The notes under the pieces were generated by a model, which did not search any database, had not been told where the DNA came from, and worked only from the letters and a program-made list of their open reading frames with translations. From Halorubrum sp. Hd13 (GTDB lineage Archaea; Halobacteriota; Halobacteria; Halobacteriales; Haloferacaceae), in contig NZ_NHOY01000105.1 of assembly GCF_002252755.1 (NCBI RefSeq), forward strand, positions 48,472 to 112,471: a DNA stretch of 64,000 nucleotides. Reading direction: 5' to 3'. Both the position numbers and the translations under genes were made by a program. This document shows positions 51,670-63,045 of the stretch, in pieces (the stretch's first letter is position 1; each line of letters opens with the position of its first letter).

Positions 51670-52242
51670 ATGAGTCTCGATCAGAGTACTATCAAATCAT
51701 CTACGAAAGATTATATTTCAAAGAACGAAATTTACGATATTTTAAGTAACCCGCGAAGACGATACGCCCTCCACGCGATAAATAACGAGGACGGCACCAC
51801 AGAGCTCTCGGACGTCGCCGAGCAGGTCGCGGCGTGGGAGAACGACAAATCGGTCTCCGAGATCACCTCCAGCGAGCGGCACCTCGCGTACAGTTCGATA
51901 CAGCAGAACCACATCCCGAAGTTAGAGCGCGCGGGCATCATCACCCACGACAGCGGGACGATCGAACTGACCGAAGAGGCGCAGGACCTCGACGTGTACG
52001 TCGACGTCGTGCCCGGGGACTCGATCCCGTGGGCCGAGTACTACCTCGGTCTCGGTGCTGTCTCGCTCGGCCTCGTCGCCGCCGTCTGGGCCGGCGTCTT
52101 TCCGGAATCGGTGCCGAGCCTCGCGTGGGCGGCGGTAATCGCGGTGTTGTTCACCGCCTCCGCGGCGTTCCACGTGTTCCAGAACCGGGAGATGAACCTC
52201 GGCAGCGACGGGAAGCCGCCGGAGCTCAGAGATGGGCGATAA
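51670..52242 (+). CDS. Membrane-anchored winged-helix protein (DUF7344-like)
   Basis: The 190-residue protein has an N-terminal winged helix (ISKNEIYDILSNPRRRYALH ... LSDVAEQVAAWEN ... IQQNHIPKLERAGIITHDSG, about 15-105) followed by two hydrophobic segments (LGLGAVSLGLVAAVWAGVF; LAWAAVIAVLFTASAAFHVF). The SNPRRRYALHAI phrase is typical of haloarchaeal DUF7344-like regulators. A regulator tethered to the membrane beside surface-protein genes probably controls them (inference). The ATG at 51670 follows TATA-like GTATAATACGG about 25 bp upstream. Its end overlaps the next gene by 11 bp. Confidence 0.82.
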   Translation: MSLDQSTIKSSTKDYISKNEIYDILSNPRRRYALHAINNEDGTTELSDVAEQVAAWENDKSVSEITSSERHLAYSSIQQNHIPKLERAGIITHDSGTIELTEEAQDLDVYVDVVPGDSIPWAEYYLGLGAVSLGLVAAVWAGVFPESVPSLAWAAVIAVLFTASAAFHVFQNREMNLGSDGKPPELRDGR

Positions 52243-53158
52243 CAAGAAGTGGACGCGACGGGCCGCCGTCGGCTCCCTCGCCAGCGGCGGCGGACTCCTG
52301 CTGTTCGGGACCGGCGGATCGACGCAGATCTCCGCGTATCGAGACGTCGAGGTTAACGCGGGTGGTGATGACGCGGTGTTGCAGTTCAGTGATAACTCCT
52401 CAGACACGACAATCGGGCTCAACAGTTCGGTCAGCGTATACCAGATAACGGACAACGCCGAGGCATTCGACTCGAACGATATCAACGTTACCGCGAGCAT
52501 CGATGGAACAGAGGAGCCAATCGACGCAAGCATTATCGGCGATGGAAATCCGTTTGACGTGAAAGTGGAGTGCTCTGACGAGACGAGCAGACTTGTCGGG
52601 AAACGTACAATAAAATTGGAGTTTACGGCCGTTTCTAAGACAGAAAATTTCATTATTAGCGCATCACGCGATACCTCCTCAGTTGAGTTTGATTGCTACG
52701 ATTACGGGGCTACAAACAATTACAGGGATAGGGATAAGGGTAATGCAAACCTCCCGAATGATCCTGTGGGGACTATCAGTCAACCCGAGAACGTGAACAG
52801 AGGTGTCGATGACTACGCGAAAATTTCATCGGGGTCTTCGGTCAAATCGAAAGTCGGGTATGCTCTGCCACCCGTCTCCTTCAACGGCCCATACGAGTTA
52901 TTAGTTGAAGTGGGCAATAGGGGAGGAAATTGGTCGGCGTATTTGGCTGCTCCTAGGGATGGCGAGAGTAACAAGCTAACAAGCACCCAAGGTAACAACG
53001 CAATGTTGGGCAAAAACGGAACGACGATAATTGAGTTTGATACATCTGCGGATATTAAAAAATATAAGGACGAACTATATATCATTTTTGAAGCGACCGA
53101 CAGCAGTAACCAATCAATACAGATTGATTACTTCGAATTAAGAGCTCAATCTCAGTAG
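52232..53158 (+). CDS. Secreted protein with DUF1102-like start and beta-sandwich tail
   Basis: The 308-residue protein starts MGDNKKWTRRAAVGSLASGG with a twin-arginine-like signal. ISAYRDVEVNAGGDDAVLQF resembles the mature start of DUF1102 proteins. A C-terminal domain (about 185-308) with VDDYAKISSGSSVKSKVGYA, GPYELLVEVGNRGGNWSAY and IYFE-like end strands resembles a carbohydrate-binding beta-sandwich (inference). Lower GC than the genome. The overlap with 51670-52242 suggests co-transcription. A single Cys pair (VECSDE and FDCYDY) may form a disulfide. Confidence 0.72.
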   Translation: MGDNKKWTRRAAVGSLASGGGLLLFGTGGSTQISAYRDVEVNAGGDDAVLQFSDNSSDTTIGLNSSVSVYQITDNAEAFDSNDINVTASIDGTEEPIDASIIGDGNPFDVKVECSDETSRLVGKRTIKLEFTAVSKTENFIISASRDTSSVEFDCYDYGATNNYRDRDKGNANLPNDPVGTISQPENVNRGVDDYAKISSGSSVKSKVGYALPPVSFNGPYELLVEVGNRGGNWSAYLAAPRDGESNKLTSTQGNNAMLGKNGTTIIEFDTSADIKKYKDELYIIFEATDSSNQSIQIDYFELRAQSQ

Positions 53159-53181
53159 AGTATTGAAATGGCTTTCATACA

Positions 53182-54330
53182 CTATTTAAACAACCGCCGA
53201 AGTTGAACGCTGAGCGACGCGCCGCGTCTCGGCTCTCGAACTCGCTTCGATCCCGATCCGACGAGCGCCCCCAGCAGCGTGGCGATGCTCCCGAGCACTA
53301 ACAGATTGAACGCTCCCACCGCGACGGCCGGATGGATCGAGTGGAGCCGGAGGATCACGGCGGGCGGAACCACGAGGAAGTACCGGTGTTCGGAGACCGC
53401 GACCGTCGCGCGTTCTCCGGGTCCCGGGGCGGTCGTCGACAGCGTCGCCGTCGCCGACTCCCCCCGCGGAACGGCCAACTGATTCCGGTCGAACTCGCTC
53501 TCCGGATGGCTCGTTTCGAGCACGACGAGCATCGTGATGAGCCCGTTGTTCTCCGCGGTGAACCCGTTCTCGACCTGCCCGCCGGGAGCCGTGCCCGCCG
53601 GGAGGTCGTCGCCGTCGACGGTCACGTGATGCGTGCCGCTGGGCGCGATCATCGCCGCGTTGGCCGGAATGAGTATCAACAGCGCCAGGAGGAGCGCGAC
53701 CCAGCGAGCGTCGAGCCCGTCGTCGCCCCGCGACCGGTCGCGGCTCCGCGTCCGCCGCCCGCTGTTCCGGAGGTCGTCGACGAGGACGACGAGGAACAGC
53801 GCGAGTCCGACGGAGATGAACAGCCCTGTGAGCCCGCGTTGGTCCGGCGACCAGTCGAGACCGACCGCCGTCGCGAGCCCGACGACGGCGCCCGTCGCCG
53901 CCTCTCGGAGCCCCGTGATCGCGGTCCCGAGTCCCGGGACCCGCACCACGTCGCCGTTCACCTGCAGCGCCGTCGCGACGATCCGGTCGTCGGTGACGGG
54001 CGGTTCGTCGCCGTCCTGGTCCCGAAACGGGTTGTTGTCGCCCTTCGTCAGGTAGCCGTCCGGAGTCGTCCCCACGACGCGGTGCGTCGTCGTTCCGCCG
54101 CCGTCGAGTTCGAGCGCCTCGAAGACGACGACGTCGCCCTCGTCGACGGGGCCGGACACCGCCGCCGGCACGGCGACGAACCCGTCCCCGGCCTCCAGCG
54201 TCGGCGCCATGCTTCCGGAGGTGACGTATCCCAGAAACACCGGCTGTCCGGCGAGCTGACCGACGACGAGCGCGATGACGACGAGCACGGCGAGGACGGC
54301 GAACGCGTCTCTCGCCGCCTCCCGTGACAT
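53182..54330 (-). CDS. Signal peptidase I, archaeal type, with extra C-terminal domain
   Basis: The 382-residue protein has an N-terminal membrane helix (AVLAVLVVIALVVGQLAG) and the archaeal signal-peptidase motifs: Ser40 in TSGSMAPTLEAGD, His83 in TTHRVVG and Asp98 in TKGDNN. It uses a Ser-His-Asp arrangement like the endoplasmic-reticulum and SipW enzymes. After two more helices (about 170-215) comes a beta-rich region with PAGTAPGGQVENGFTAENNG and a final helix pair (about 345-370). Adjacent DUF1102-like genes are probable substrates. The ATG at 54330 follows TATA-like TTTTAAGTCC. Confidence 0.88.
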   Translation of the reverse strand: MSREAARDAFAVLAVLVVIALVVGQLAGQPVFLGYVTSGSMAPTLEAGDGFVAVPAAVSGPVDEGDVVVFEALELDGGGTTTHRVVGTTPDGYLTKGDNNPFRDQDGDEPPVTDDRIVATALQVNGDVVRVPGLGTAITGLREAATGAVVGLATAVGLDWSPDQRGLTGLFISVGLALFLVVLVDDLRNSGRRTRSRDRSRGDDGLDARWVALLLALLILIPANAAMIAPSGTHHVTVDGDDLPAGTAPGGQVENGFTAENNGLITMLVVLETSHPESEFDRNQLAVPRGESATATLSTTAPGPGERATVAVSEHRYFLVVPPAVILRLHSIHPAVAVGAFNLLVLGSIATLLGALVGSGSKRVREPRRGASLSVQLRRLFK

Positions 54331-54513
54331 GTAGGTATGAACACGGCGTCGGGACTTAAAACATCGAACGCGATTCGGTGACGCGAGACCCGCTCTCAAG
54401 CCGCGTCCCGCGACCGGTCGACGTCCGGTCATCGCGAATCAGTACGTTCGGCGCGGGCGGAATCGTTCGGTGGAACCGGGCAGCGCAGATAGCGCCGGGG
54501 AGCCGGTCCGTCT

Positions 54514-57732
<3,219 letters not shown>

Positions 57733-57890
57733 TATCGCGACGGAGTACGCTCATCGTAATAAGGCCGACGATAGAATACGAATCTCGCAGCGAGTTTGCG
57801 ATTTTCGCAAGGTACGTCGAGACATAGCACGCGAGACGGTTTGGCACACGACCCGGTGACTTATGCCGACGTCGGACGCAAGCCGCCAGC

Positions 57891-58928
57891 ATGTCGTTTA
57901 CGACGCCCCCGCCGCTCGGGGACGACCAGGCGCTCGCGGTCGTGGCGCCCTCGCGGCCGGCCGAGGCGACGAAGCTCCGGATCGGCCGCGAACGACTCTC
58001 GGCCCTCGGCGTCGAGACGCGCGTGTTCCCGACCGCGGACCCCGATCGAGAGGAGCCGGCGTCGCCGGCGGCGCGCGCGGCCGACGTCGAGGACGCCTTC
58101 GCCGACCCGGAGATCGGCGCCGTGATGGCGTACACCGGCGGCGACGACCAGATTCGCGTCCTGCGGCACCTCGACGGCGACGCGCTCGCCGCGAATCCGA
58201 CCCGCTTCTTCGGGTACAGCGACAACGACAACCTCCGGCTGTTCCTCTGGAACCGCGGGATCGTCAGCTACGGGCTCGGGATCCACCCGGACCTCGTCTG
58301 TGACCCAGAGCTACATCCCTACACCGAGCGGCACCTCCGGCGCGCGCTGTTCGAGGACTCCCTCGGCGCCGTCGAACCGGCAGACGAGTGGACCGACGAC
58401 TGGTTCGACTTCGAGACGGGCGAGGCGCGCGCGTGGCGCGAGAACCCGGGGCCGACGACGTGGGTCGGTCCGGACGCCGATCCCGAGGACCCCGTCCGCG
58501 GCCGAGTGTGGGGCGGCTCCTTCGGGATCGTGAAGTGGCACCTCCAGGCGGGCCGATACCTGCCGGACCCCGAGCGGCTCGACGAGGCCGTCCTCGCGCT
58601 GGAGACCTCGGAGGACGTGCCCCCGCCGCGCGAGGTCGGCTACACCCTCCGCGCGATGGGCGAGCGCGGGCTCTTGGAGCGGTTCGACGGGGTCCTCGTC
58701 GGTCGTCCGCGGACGAACGCGCCGACCCTGGAGTGGGACCCGGACCCGAACGAGTACCCGGCGGAACTGGAGCGCGTCGTGACTCGCGAGGTGGAACGGT
58801 ACGCCCCCGACGCGGCGGTCGGGTTCGGCTACGACTTCGGCCACACGGACCCGTCGTTCCCGCTCCCGATCGGCGCGGTCGCGACGCTCGACCCGACGGA
58901 CGGCGCGCTCCGGTTCGGGCCGGATTGA
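57891..58928 (+). CDS. S66-family LD-carboxypeptidase/MccF-like peptidase
   Basis: The 345-residue serine peptidase carries the nucleophile Ser110 in FFGYSDNDN, the Glu of the triad in LALETSEDVP and the His in GFGYDFGHTDPSFPLPIG. The S66 family includes bacterial LD-carboxypeptidases and MccF, which cleaves microcin C-like acyl-adenylates. Haloarchaea lack peptidoglycan, so a MccF-like detoxifying role is more plausible (inference). TATA-like GACTTATGCC at 57857-57866 is about 28 bp upstream. Divergent from carB. Confidence 0.9.
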   Translation: MSFTTPPPLGDDQALAVVAPSRPAEATKLRIGRERLSALGVETRVFPTADPDREEPASPAARAADVEDAFADPEIGAVMAYTGGDDQIRVLRHLDGDALAANPTRFFGYSDNDNLRLFLWNRGIVSYGLGIHPDLVCDPELHPYTERHLRRALFEDSLGAVEPADEWTDDWFDFETGEARAWRENPGPTTWVGPDADPEDPVRGRVWGGSFGIVKWHLQAGRYLPDPERLDEAVLALETSEDVPPPREVGYTLRAMGERGLLERFDGVLVGRPRTNAPTLEWDPDPNEYPAELERVVTREVERYAPDAAVGFGYDFGHTDPSFPLPIGAVATLDPTDGALRFGPD

Positions 58929-59001
58929 CTGCGGTCCCCTCGTTCGCCGGCGGGGGCGCCGCGACCTCGCCGCCGGGATCGCCCCGGCCGCACCGCCGCG
59001 G

Positions 59002-59217
59002 TCAGGTCTCCAGCCGGTACCGGTACGGGCGGTCCGAGATGACCTCGACCTCGCCGCGCTCGGCCCACCGGCCCAGCACGGTCGCGACGCGGTGCGGGCT
59101 GTCGATCTCCTCGCACTCGTCGGCGAGCGCGAGGATCTCCCGCGCCGTCAGCGGCTCGTCGGCCTCGGCGAGCACGCTGCGGATCCGGTCGTATCGGTCG
59201 TATTCGCCGCCGCTCAT
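59002..59217 (-). CDS. Small winged-helix-like protein (71 aa)
   Basis: The protein begins MSGGEYDRYDRIRSVLAEAD and has EPLTAREILALADECEEID followed by SPHRVATVLGRWAERGEVEV and a wing SDRPYRYRLE. This is a single winged-helix DNA-binding domain. The ATG at 59217 is chosen over the upstream one because TATA-like CCTATATG at 59241-59248 lies about 27 bp away. It may be a small transcription factor or a DNA-binding accessory. Convergent with the S66 peptidase gene. Confidence 0.82.
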   Translation of the reverse strand: MSGGEYDRYDRIRSVLAEADEPLTAREILALADECEEIDSPHRVATVLGRWAERGEVEVISDRPYRYRLET

Positions 59218-59362
59218 ACGTCTCACGTACGGTAGGGCGACATATAGGCTTCAGTGAGACAGGAGTCGGACAACTGTCTGACACGAACGTCGAAACGGAC
59301 GCTCACCGCGGATTCGGAGGGCTTCGGCCGTCTCGTCCCGTCCTCCTTTCACCCGTCGGCCG

Positions 59363-59896
59363 TCAGGCGTACGGGTCTTCGGCTTCCAAGTCGCGCTCGG
59401 CGCGGTACTGCTCGACGAACTCGGTCACGTCGAACTCGACCATCTCCGCTTCGAACGCCGAGAGCGCCTCGTCGTCGTCGGCGTGGCTCACGGCGTGTTC
59501 CATCAGTTCGACGACAAGTTCGACGACGATCTCGTGGAGCCGCCGGGAGTCGAAGTCGGCCACCCACGTCATCGCGTAGCCGACGTCCGCGTTCTCGCTG
59601 GCGTCGTACGCGACGACGGCCTCCGGGAACTCCTCTAGCACGACGCCGAGCAGGTGCGGCGTGTCGAACTCCGGCATCTCCTCGCTGGTCGTCTCGATCG
59701 CCTCGCGGAGGACCTCGACGAGGAAGTCGGGGAGGAAGCGCTCCGGTGGGTGCACGTCCATCACGACCGCGTGCGTCTCGCCGCAGTCGCACTCGAACTC
59801 GCGCATCCCGAGGTCCAGCTCGCCGGCCGCTATCGTCTGTCCGCAGGGCAGCTCCAGCGTGTTCTCGTCACCGCCCGGGACGCGCGGCTGGGACAT
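59363..59896 (-). CDS. DUF5815-family haloarchaeal protein
   Basis: The 177-residue acidic protein begins MSQPRVPGGDENTLELPCGQ and contains EFECDCGETHAVVMDVHPPE, a Cys-x-Cys with an upstream Cys that may bind zinc, then two helices rich in Glu (LVEVLREAIETT, VVELVVELMEHAVSHAD) and ends AERDLEAEDPYA. It matches what I know as DUF5815. Cytoplasmic, function unknown. TATA-like CCTTTTAACC about 27 bp before the ATG at 59896 supports the start. Confidence 0.82.
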   Translation of the reverse strand: MSQPRVPGGDENTLELPCGQTIAAGELDLGMREFECDCGETHAVVMDVHPPERFLPDFLVEVLREAIETTSEEMPEFDTPHLLGVVLEEFPEAVVAYDASENADVGYAMTWVADFDSRRLHEIVVELVVELMEHAVSHADDDEALSAFEAEMVEFDVTEFVEQYRAERDLEAEDPYA

Positions 59897-59977
59897 GGCC
59901 CTGCTTGGTCGCTGTCGAGGTTAAAAGGAGCGGAACGAGACGCCAGACGGATCGGCATCAGGGAGGGAAACTGGCGG

Positions 59978-60253
59978 TTACTCGTGGTCGCTGTGGCCGG
60001 AGTCGAGATTTTCGTCCTCGTGGTCGGAGTCGAGATTTTCGTCCTCGTGGTCGGAGTCGAGATTTTCGTCCTCGTGGTCGGAGTCGTCCTCGTGGCCGCC
60101 CCCGTGCGTCTCTACTTCAGCCTCGACTTCGATCTCGATGCCGCCGGCCTCGTAGCTGGCTTCGACGAGTTCGGCGTCGTCGCGCTCGATCTCCAGCTCG
60201 TCGCTGTCCACCTCTACTTCGACCTCCACGTCGACGGTGACGTCTTCGGACAT
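59978..60253 (-). CDS. Small acidic protein with DSDHEDENL tandem repeats
   Basis: The 91-residue protein has an N-terminal repetitive strand part (DVTVDVEVEVEVDSDELEIE) and a C-terminal half of three exact DSDHEDENL repeats encoded by perfect 27-bp DNA units (59999-60025, 60026-60052, 60053-60079). The many Asp, Glu and His residues could bind a metal ion. ATG at 60253 follows an Arg/Pro-rich upstream region; no clear TATA box. It lies between DUF5815 and CDC48 on the same strand. Homologues probably vary in repeat number. Confidence 0.65.
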   Translation of the reverse strand: MSEDVTVDVEVEVEVDSDELEIERDDAELVEASYEAGGIEIEVEAEVETHGGGHEDDSDHEDENLDSDHEDENLDSDHEDENLDSGHSDHE

Positions 60254-60325
60254 GATCGGACAGCGATACGCGCCCCGGACGCAAAAACGGTCGGCGCGGA
60301 CGGACGGGTCAGGAGACCCCGTCGG

Positions 60326-62545
60326 CTACTGGAACCCGATCCGGCCGCCGGTGTCGCGGAGCGTCTCGCCGCCGCCGCCGAACTGCTTCTCGATCTCCTC
60401 GTAGTACGAGAGGATGTCGTCGTTGACGGTCGGCCGCACCGACTCCATGGCGCGCCGGAAGTGCTTCATCTCGACCTCCTCGGCGTCGTCGTCGTCGCGT
60501 AGCGCCTCGATGGCGGCCTCGCGGGCGATCCCCTCGAGGTCGGAGCCGACGTAGCCGTCCGTGATCTCCGCGACCTCGCGGAGGCTCACGTCGGGCGCGA
60601 GCGGCGTGTCCTGCGTGTGGATGTCGAGGATCTGTTCGCGGCCCTCCTGGTCCGGCTGGCCGATCATCACGAGCCGGTCGAACCGGCCAGAGCGAAGCAG
60701 CGCGGGGTCGATCATGTCGGGGCGGTTCGTGGCCCCGATCACCATCACGTCGCCCATGTCCTCCAGCCCGTCGAGCTCGGTGAGCAGCTGGTTGACGACG
60801 CGCTCGGAGACGTTGTTCCCCATCTCCTGGCCGCGAGAGGGCGCGAGGCTGTCGAGCTCGTCGAAGAAGATGATCGTCGGGCTCACCTGCCGGGCCTTCC
60901 GGAAGGTCTGCCGGATCGCCTTCTCCGACTCGCCGACCCACTTCGAGAGCAGCTGCGGCCCCCGAACCGAGATGAAGTTCGCGTTCGTCTCGTTGGCGAC
61001 GGCCTTCGCCATCAGCGTCTTCCCGGTGCCGGGCGGGCCGTACAGCAGGACGCCCTTCGGCGCGTCGACGCCCATCCGGTCGAACTTCTCCGGCGAGGTG
61101 AGCGGCCACTCCACCGACTCCTGGACCTGCTCTTTGGCCTCGCTGAGCCCGCCGACGTCGTCCCACGATATCTTCGGGAGCTCGACGAGCACCTCGCGCA
61201 TCGCCGACGGCTCCACCTCCGTGAGCGCGCCGGAGAAGTCGTCGCGCTTGACGATCATCCGGTCGATCAGGCTCGGCGGCACCTCCTCGTCGTCGAGGTC
61301 GATCTCGGGGAGGTAGCGCCGGAGCGCCTTCATCGCGGCCTCCTTCGTCAGGCTCTCGATGTCGGCGCCGACGAAGCCGTGCGTCTCGTCGGCGAGGTGG
61401 TCGAGGGAGACGTCGTCCGAGAGCGGCATTCCGCGGGTGTGGATCTGGAGGATCTCTTTGCGGCCCGTCTCGTCGGGGACGCCGATCTCGATCTCGCGGT
61501 CGAACCGGCCGGGGCGGCGGAGCGCCGGGTCGACGCTGTCCACGCGGTTGGTCGCCCCGATGACGACCACCTGCCCGCGCGTCTCGAGGCCGTCCATCAT
61601 CGTGAGGAGCTGCGCGACGACGCGGCGCTCGACCTCGCCCGTCACGTCCTCGCGCTTGGGCGCGATCGAGTCGAGCTCGTCGATGAAGATGATGCTCGGG
61701 CTCTCCTCTTTCGCGTCCTCGAAGATCTCCCGGAGCTGCTGTTCGGACTCGCCGTAGTACTTCGAGATGATCTCCGGGCCGGCGATCGAGAAGAACGACG
61801 CCGACGTCTCGTTGGCGACGGCCTTCGCGAGCAGGGTCTTCCCCGTGCCCGGCGGACCGTGCAGGAGGACCCCCTGCGGCGGCTCGATCCCGAGCTTCGA
61901 GAAGATCTGCGGGTGTTTCATCGGCAGTTCGACCATCTCACGGACGCGCTGGATCTCTTTCTGCAGGCCGCCGATGTCCTCGTAGGTGATCCCGCCGCCC
62001 GTCTTCTCGAATCCGGAGATCGGCTCCTCGCGGAGCTCGACTTCGGTGTCCTCGGTGATCAGACAGACGCCGTCGGGCTCGGTCTCCACCGCGATCAGCG
62101 GGATCGCCTGCCCGGGCGACCGCATGAACGGGTGGTTCGTCGAGGACATCACCGGCACGATGTCGCGCTCGACGACCGGCCGCTTGAGGATCTGACGTTT
62201 CACCATGCCGGCGGCGTCGGAGCCGAATTGGACCGACGCCTCCTCCGGCGGGGCCAGCACGAGCTTGTCGGCCTTCTCCGCCTCGGCCTTCCGGATGGTC
62301 ACGCGCTCGCCGATACCGACGTCGGCGTTCTGCCGCGTGAAGCCGTCGACGCGGACCGTGTCGGTGTTCCAGTCTTGGCGGTCGGCGCGCCAGACCTTCG
62401 CGGCGGTCGTCTCCGAGCCCTCGATCTCGATGATGTCGCCGGGCGAGAGCTTGAGGTGCAACAGCGTGTCGGGGTCGAGGCGGGCGATGCCGCGTCCCGA
62501 GTCGTTCGGGTACGCCTTCGCCACTTCGAGTTGGACTTCGTTCAT
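60326..62545 (-). CDS. CDC48/VCP-type AAA ATPase
   Basis: The 739-residue hexameric ATPase has an N-terminal substrate domain (about 1-180; [20 protein letters not shown]) and two AAA domains: D1 with Walker A GPPGTGKT at 230-237 and Walker [14 protein letters not shown]2 with a second GPPGTGKT near 500 and [12 protein letters not shown]. It unfolds proteins for the archaeal proteasome and remodels complexes. The ending [17 protein letters not shown] lacks the eukaryotic tail. TATA-like GGCTTATTCC (62587-62597) and GAGG shortly before the ATG suggest a short leader. Confidence 0.95.
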   Translation of the reverse strand: MNEVQLEVAKAYPNDSGRGIARLDPDTLLHLKLSPGDIIEIEGSETTAAKVWRADRQDWNTDTVRVDGFTRQNADVGIGERVTIRKAEAEKADKLVLAPPEEASVQFGSDAAGMVKRQILKRPVVERDIVPVMSSTNHPFMRSPGQAIPLIAVETEPDGVCLITEDTEVELREEPISGFEKTGGGITYEDIGGLQKEIQRVREMVELPMKHPQIFSKLGIEPPQGVLLHGPPGTGKTLLAKAVANETSASFFSIAGPEIISKYYGESEQQLREIFEDAKEESPSIIFIDELDSIAPKREDVTGEVERRVVAQLLTMMDGLETRGQVVVIGATNRVDSVDPALRRPGRFDREIEIGVPDETGRKEILQIHTRGMPLSDDVSLDHLADETHGFVGADIESLTKEAAMKALRRYLPEIDLDDEEVPPSLIDRMIVKRDDFSGALTEVEPSAMREVLVELPKISWDDVGGLSEAKEQVQESVEWPLTSPEKFDRMGVDAPKGVLLYGPPGTGKTLMAKAVANETNANFISVRGPQLLSKWVGESEKAIRQTFRKARQVSPTIIFFDELDSLAPSRGQEMGNNVSERVVNQLLTELDGLEDMGDVMVIGATNRPDMIDPALLRSGRFDRLVMIGQPDQEGREQILDIHTQDTPLAPDVSLREVAEITDGYVGSDLEGIAREAAIEALRDDDDAEEVEMKHFRRAMESVRPTVNDDILSYYEEIEKQFGGGGETLRDTGGRIGFQ

Positions 62546-62774
62546 GATTCCTCGCGGGGGTTACCCGTATCTCCATCCGGTTCGGGAATAAGCCTGTTGC
62601 CCCTGGCGGTGCCGCCGGCCGGTCCGGGAGAACCGGGGCCTGCGGCGGACTGTGTCATCATGTGCCATGGTACGGACCCCCGACGTAAAACGCCGTCGTA
62701 AGCGTGCGTTTTCGCCGTCGATCCGGAGGGGATCGCGACGGACGCTTTTTGACCGCTCGAACCGACGTTCGGGT

Positions 62775-62963
62775 GTGTTCGACTCGCTCTCGGGGCCGAT
62801 GCGCTCGCTGCTCTCTCGGGTCGCGTTCCTCGCGGCCGGCGCGCTCGTCGGCCTCGGACTGTACGCGCTCGACGCCGGCGGCGTCCTCGTCGTCCCGCTC
62901 TCGGTGATCGGGGCGCTGGTGCTCGGCGAACTGTACCTGTTCGCGGCCGCCGAGGCCTCGTAG
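62775..62963 (+). CDS. Small two-helix membrane protein
   Basis: From the GTG at 62775 the frame encodes 62 residues starting MFDSLSGPMRSLLSRVAFLA, with two hydrophobic helices (residues 14-32, 36-55) separated by LDAGG and ending YLFAAAEAS. TATA-like CTTTTTGACC at 62744-62753 is about 27 bp upstream, which decides this start over the longer frame from 62652. Divergent from CDC48. No family recognised. Confidence 0.65.
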   Translation: MFDSLSGPMRSLLSRVAFLAAGALVGLGLYALDAGGVLVVPLSVIGALVLGELYLFAAAEAS

Positions 62964-63045
62964 CGCCGCCGTCGCCGTCGACGACGGTCCCGACGTCCGG
63001 TCCCGGATCACGGGGTATATGTCCCGCGCTCGCCTCCGGTCCGCC

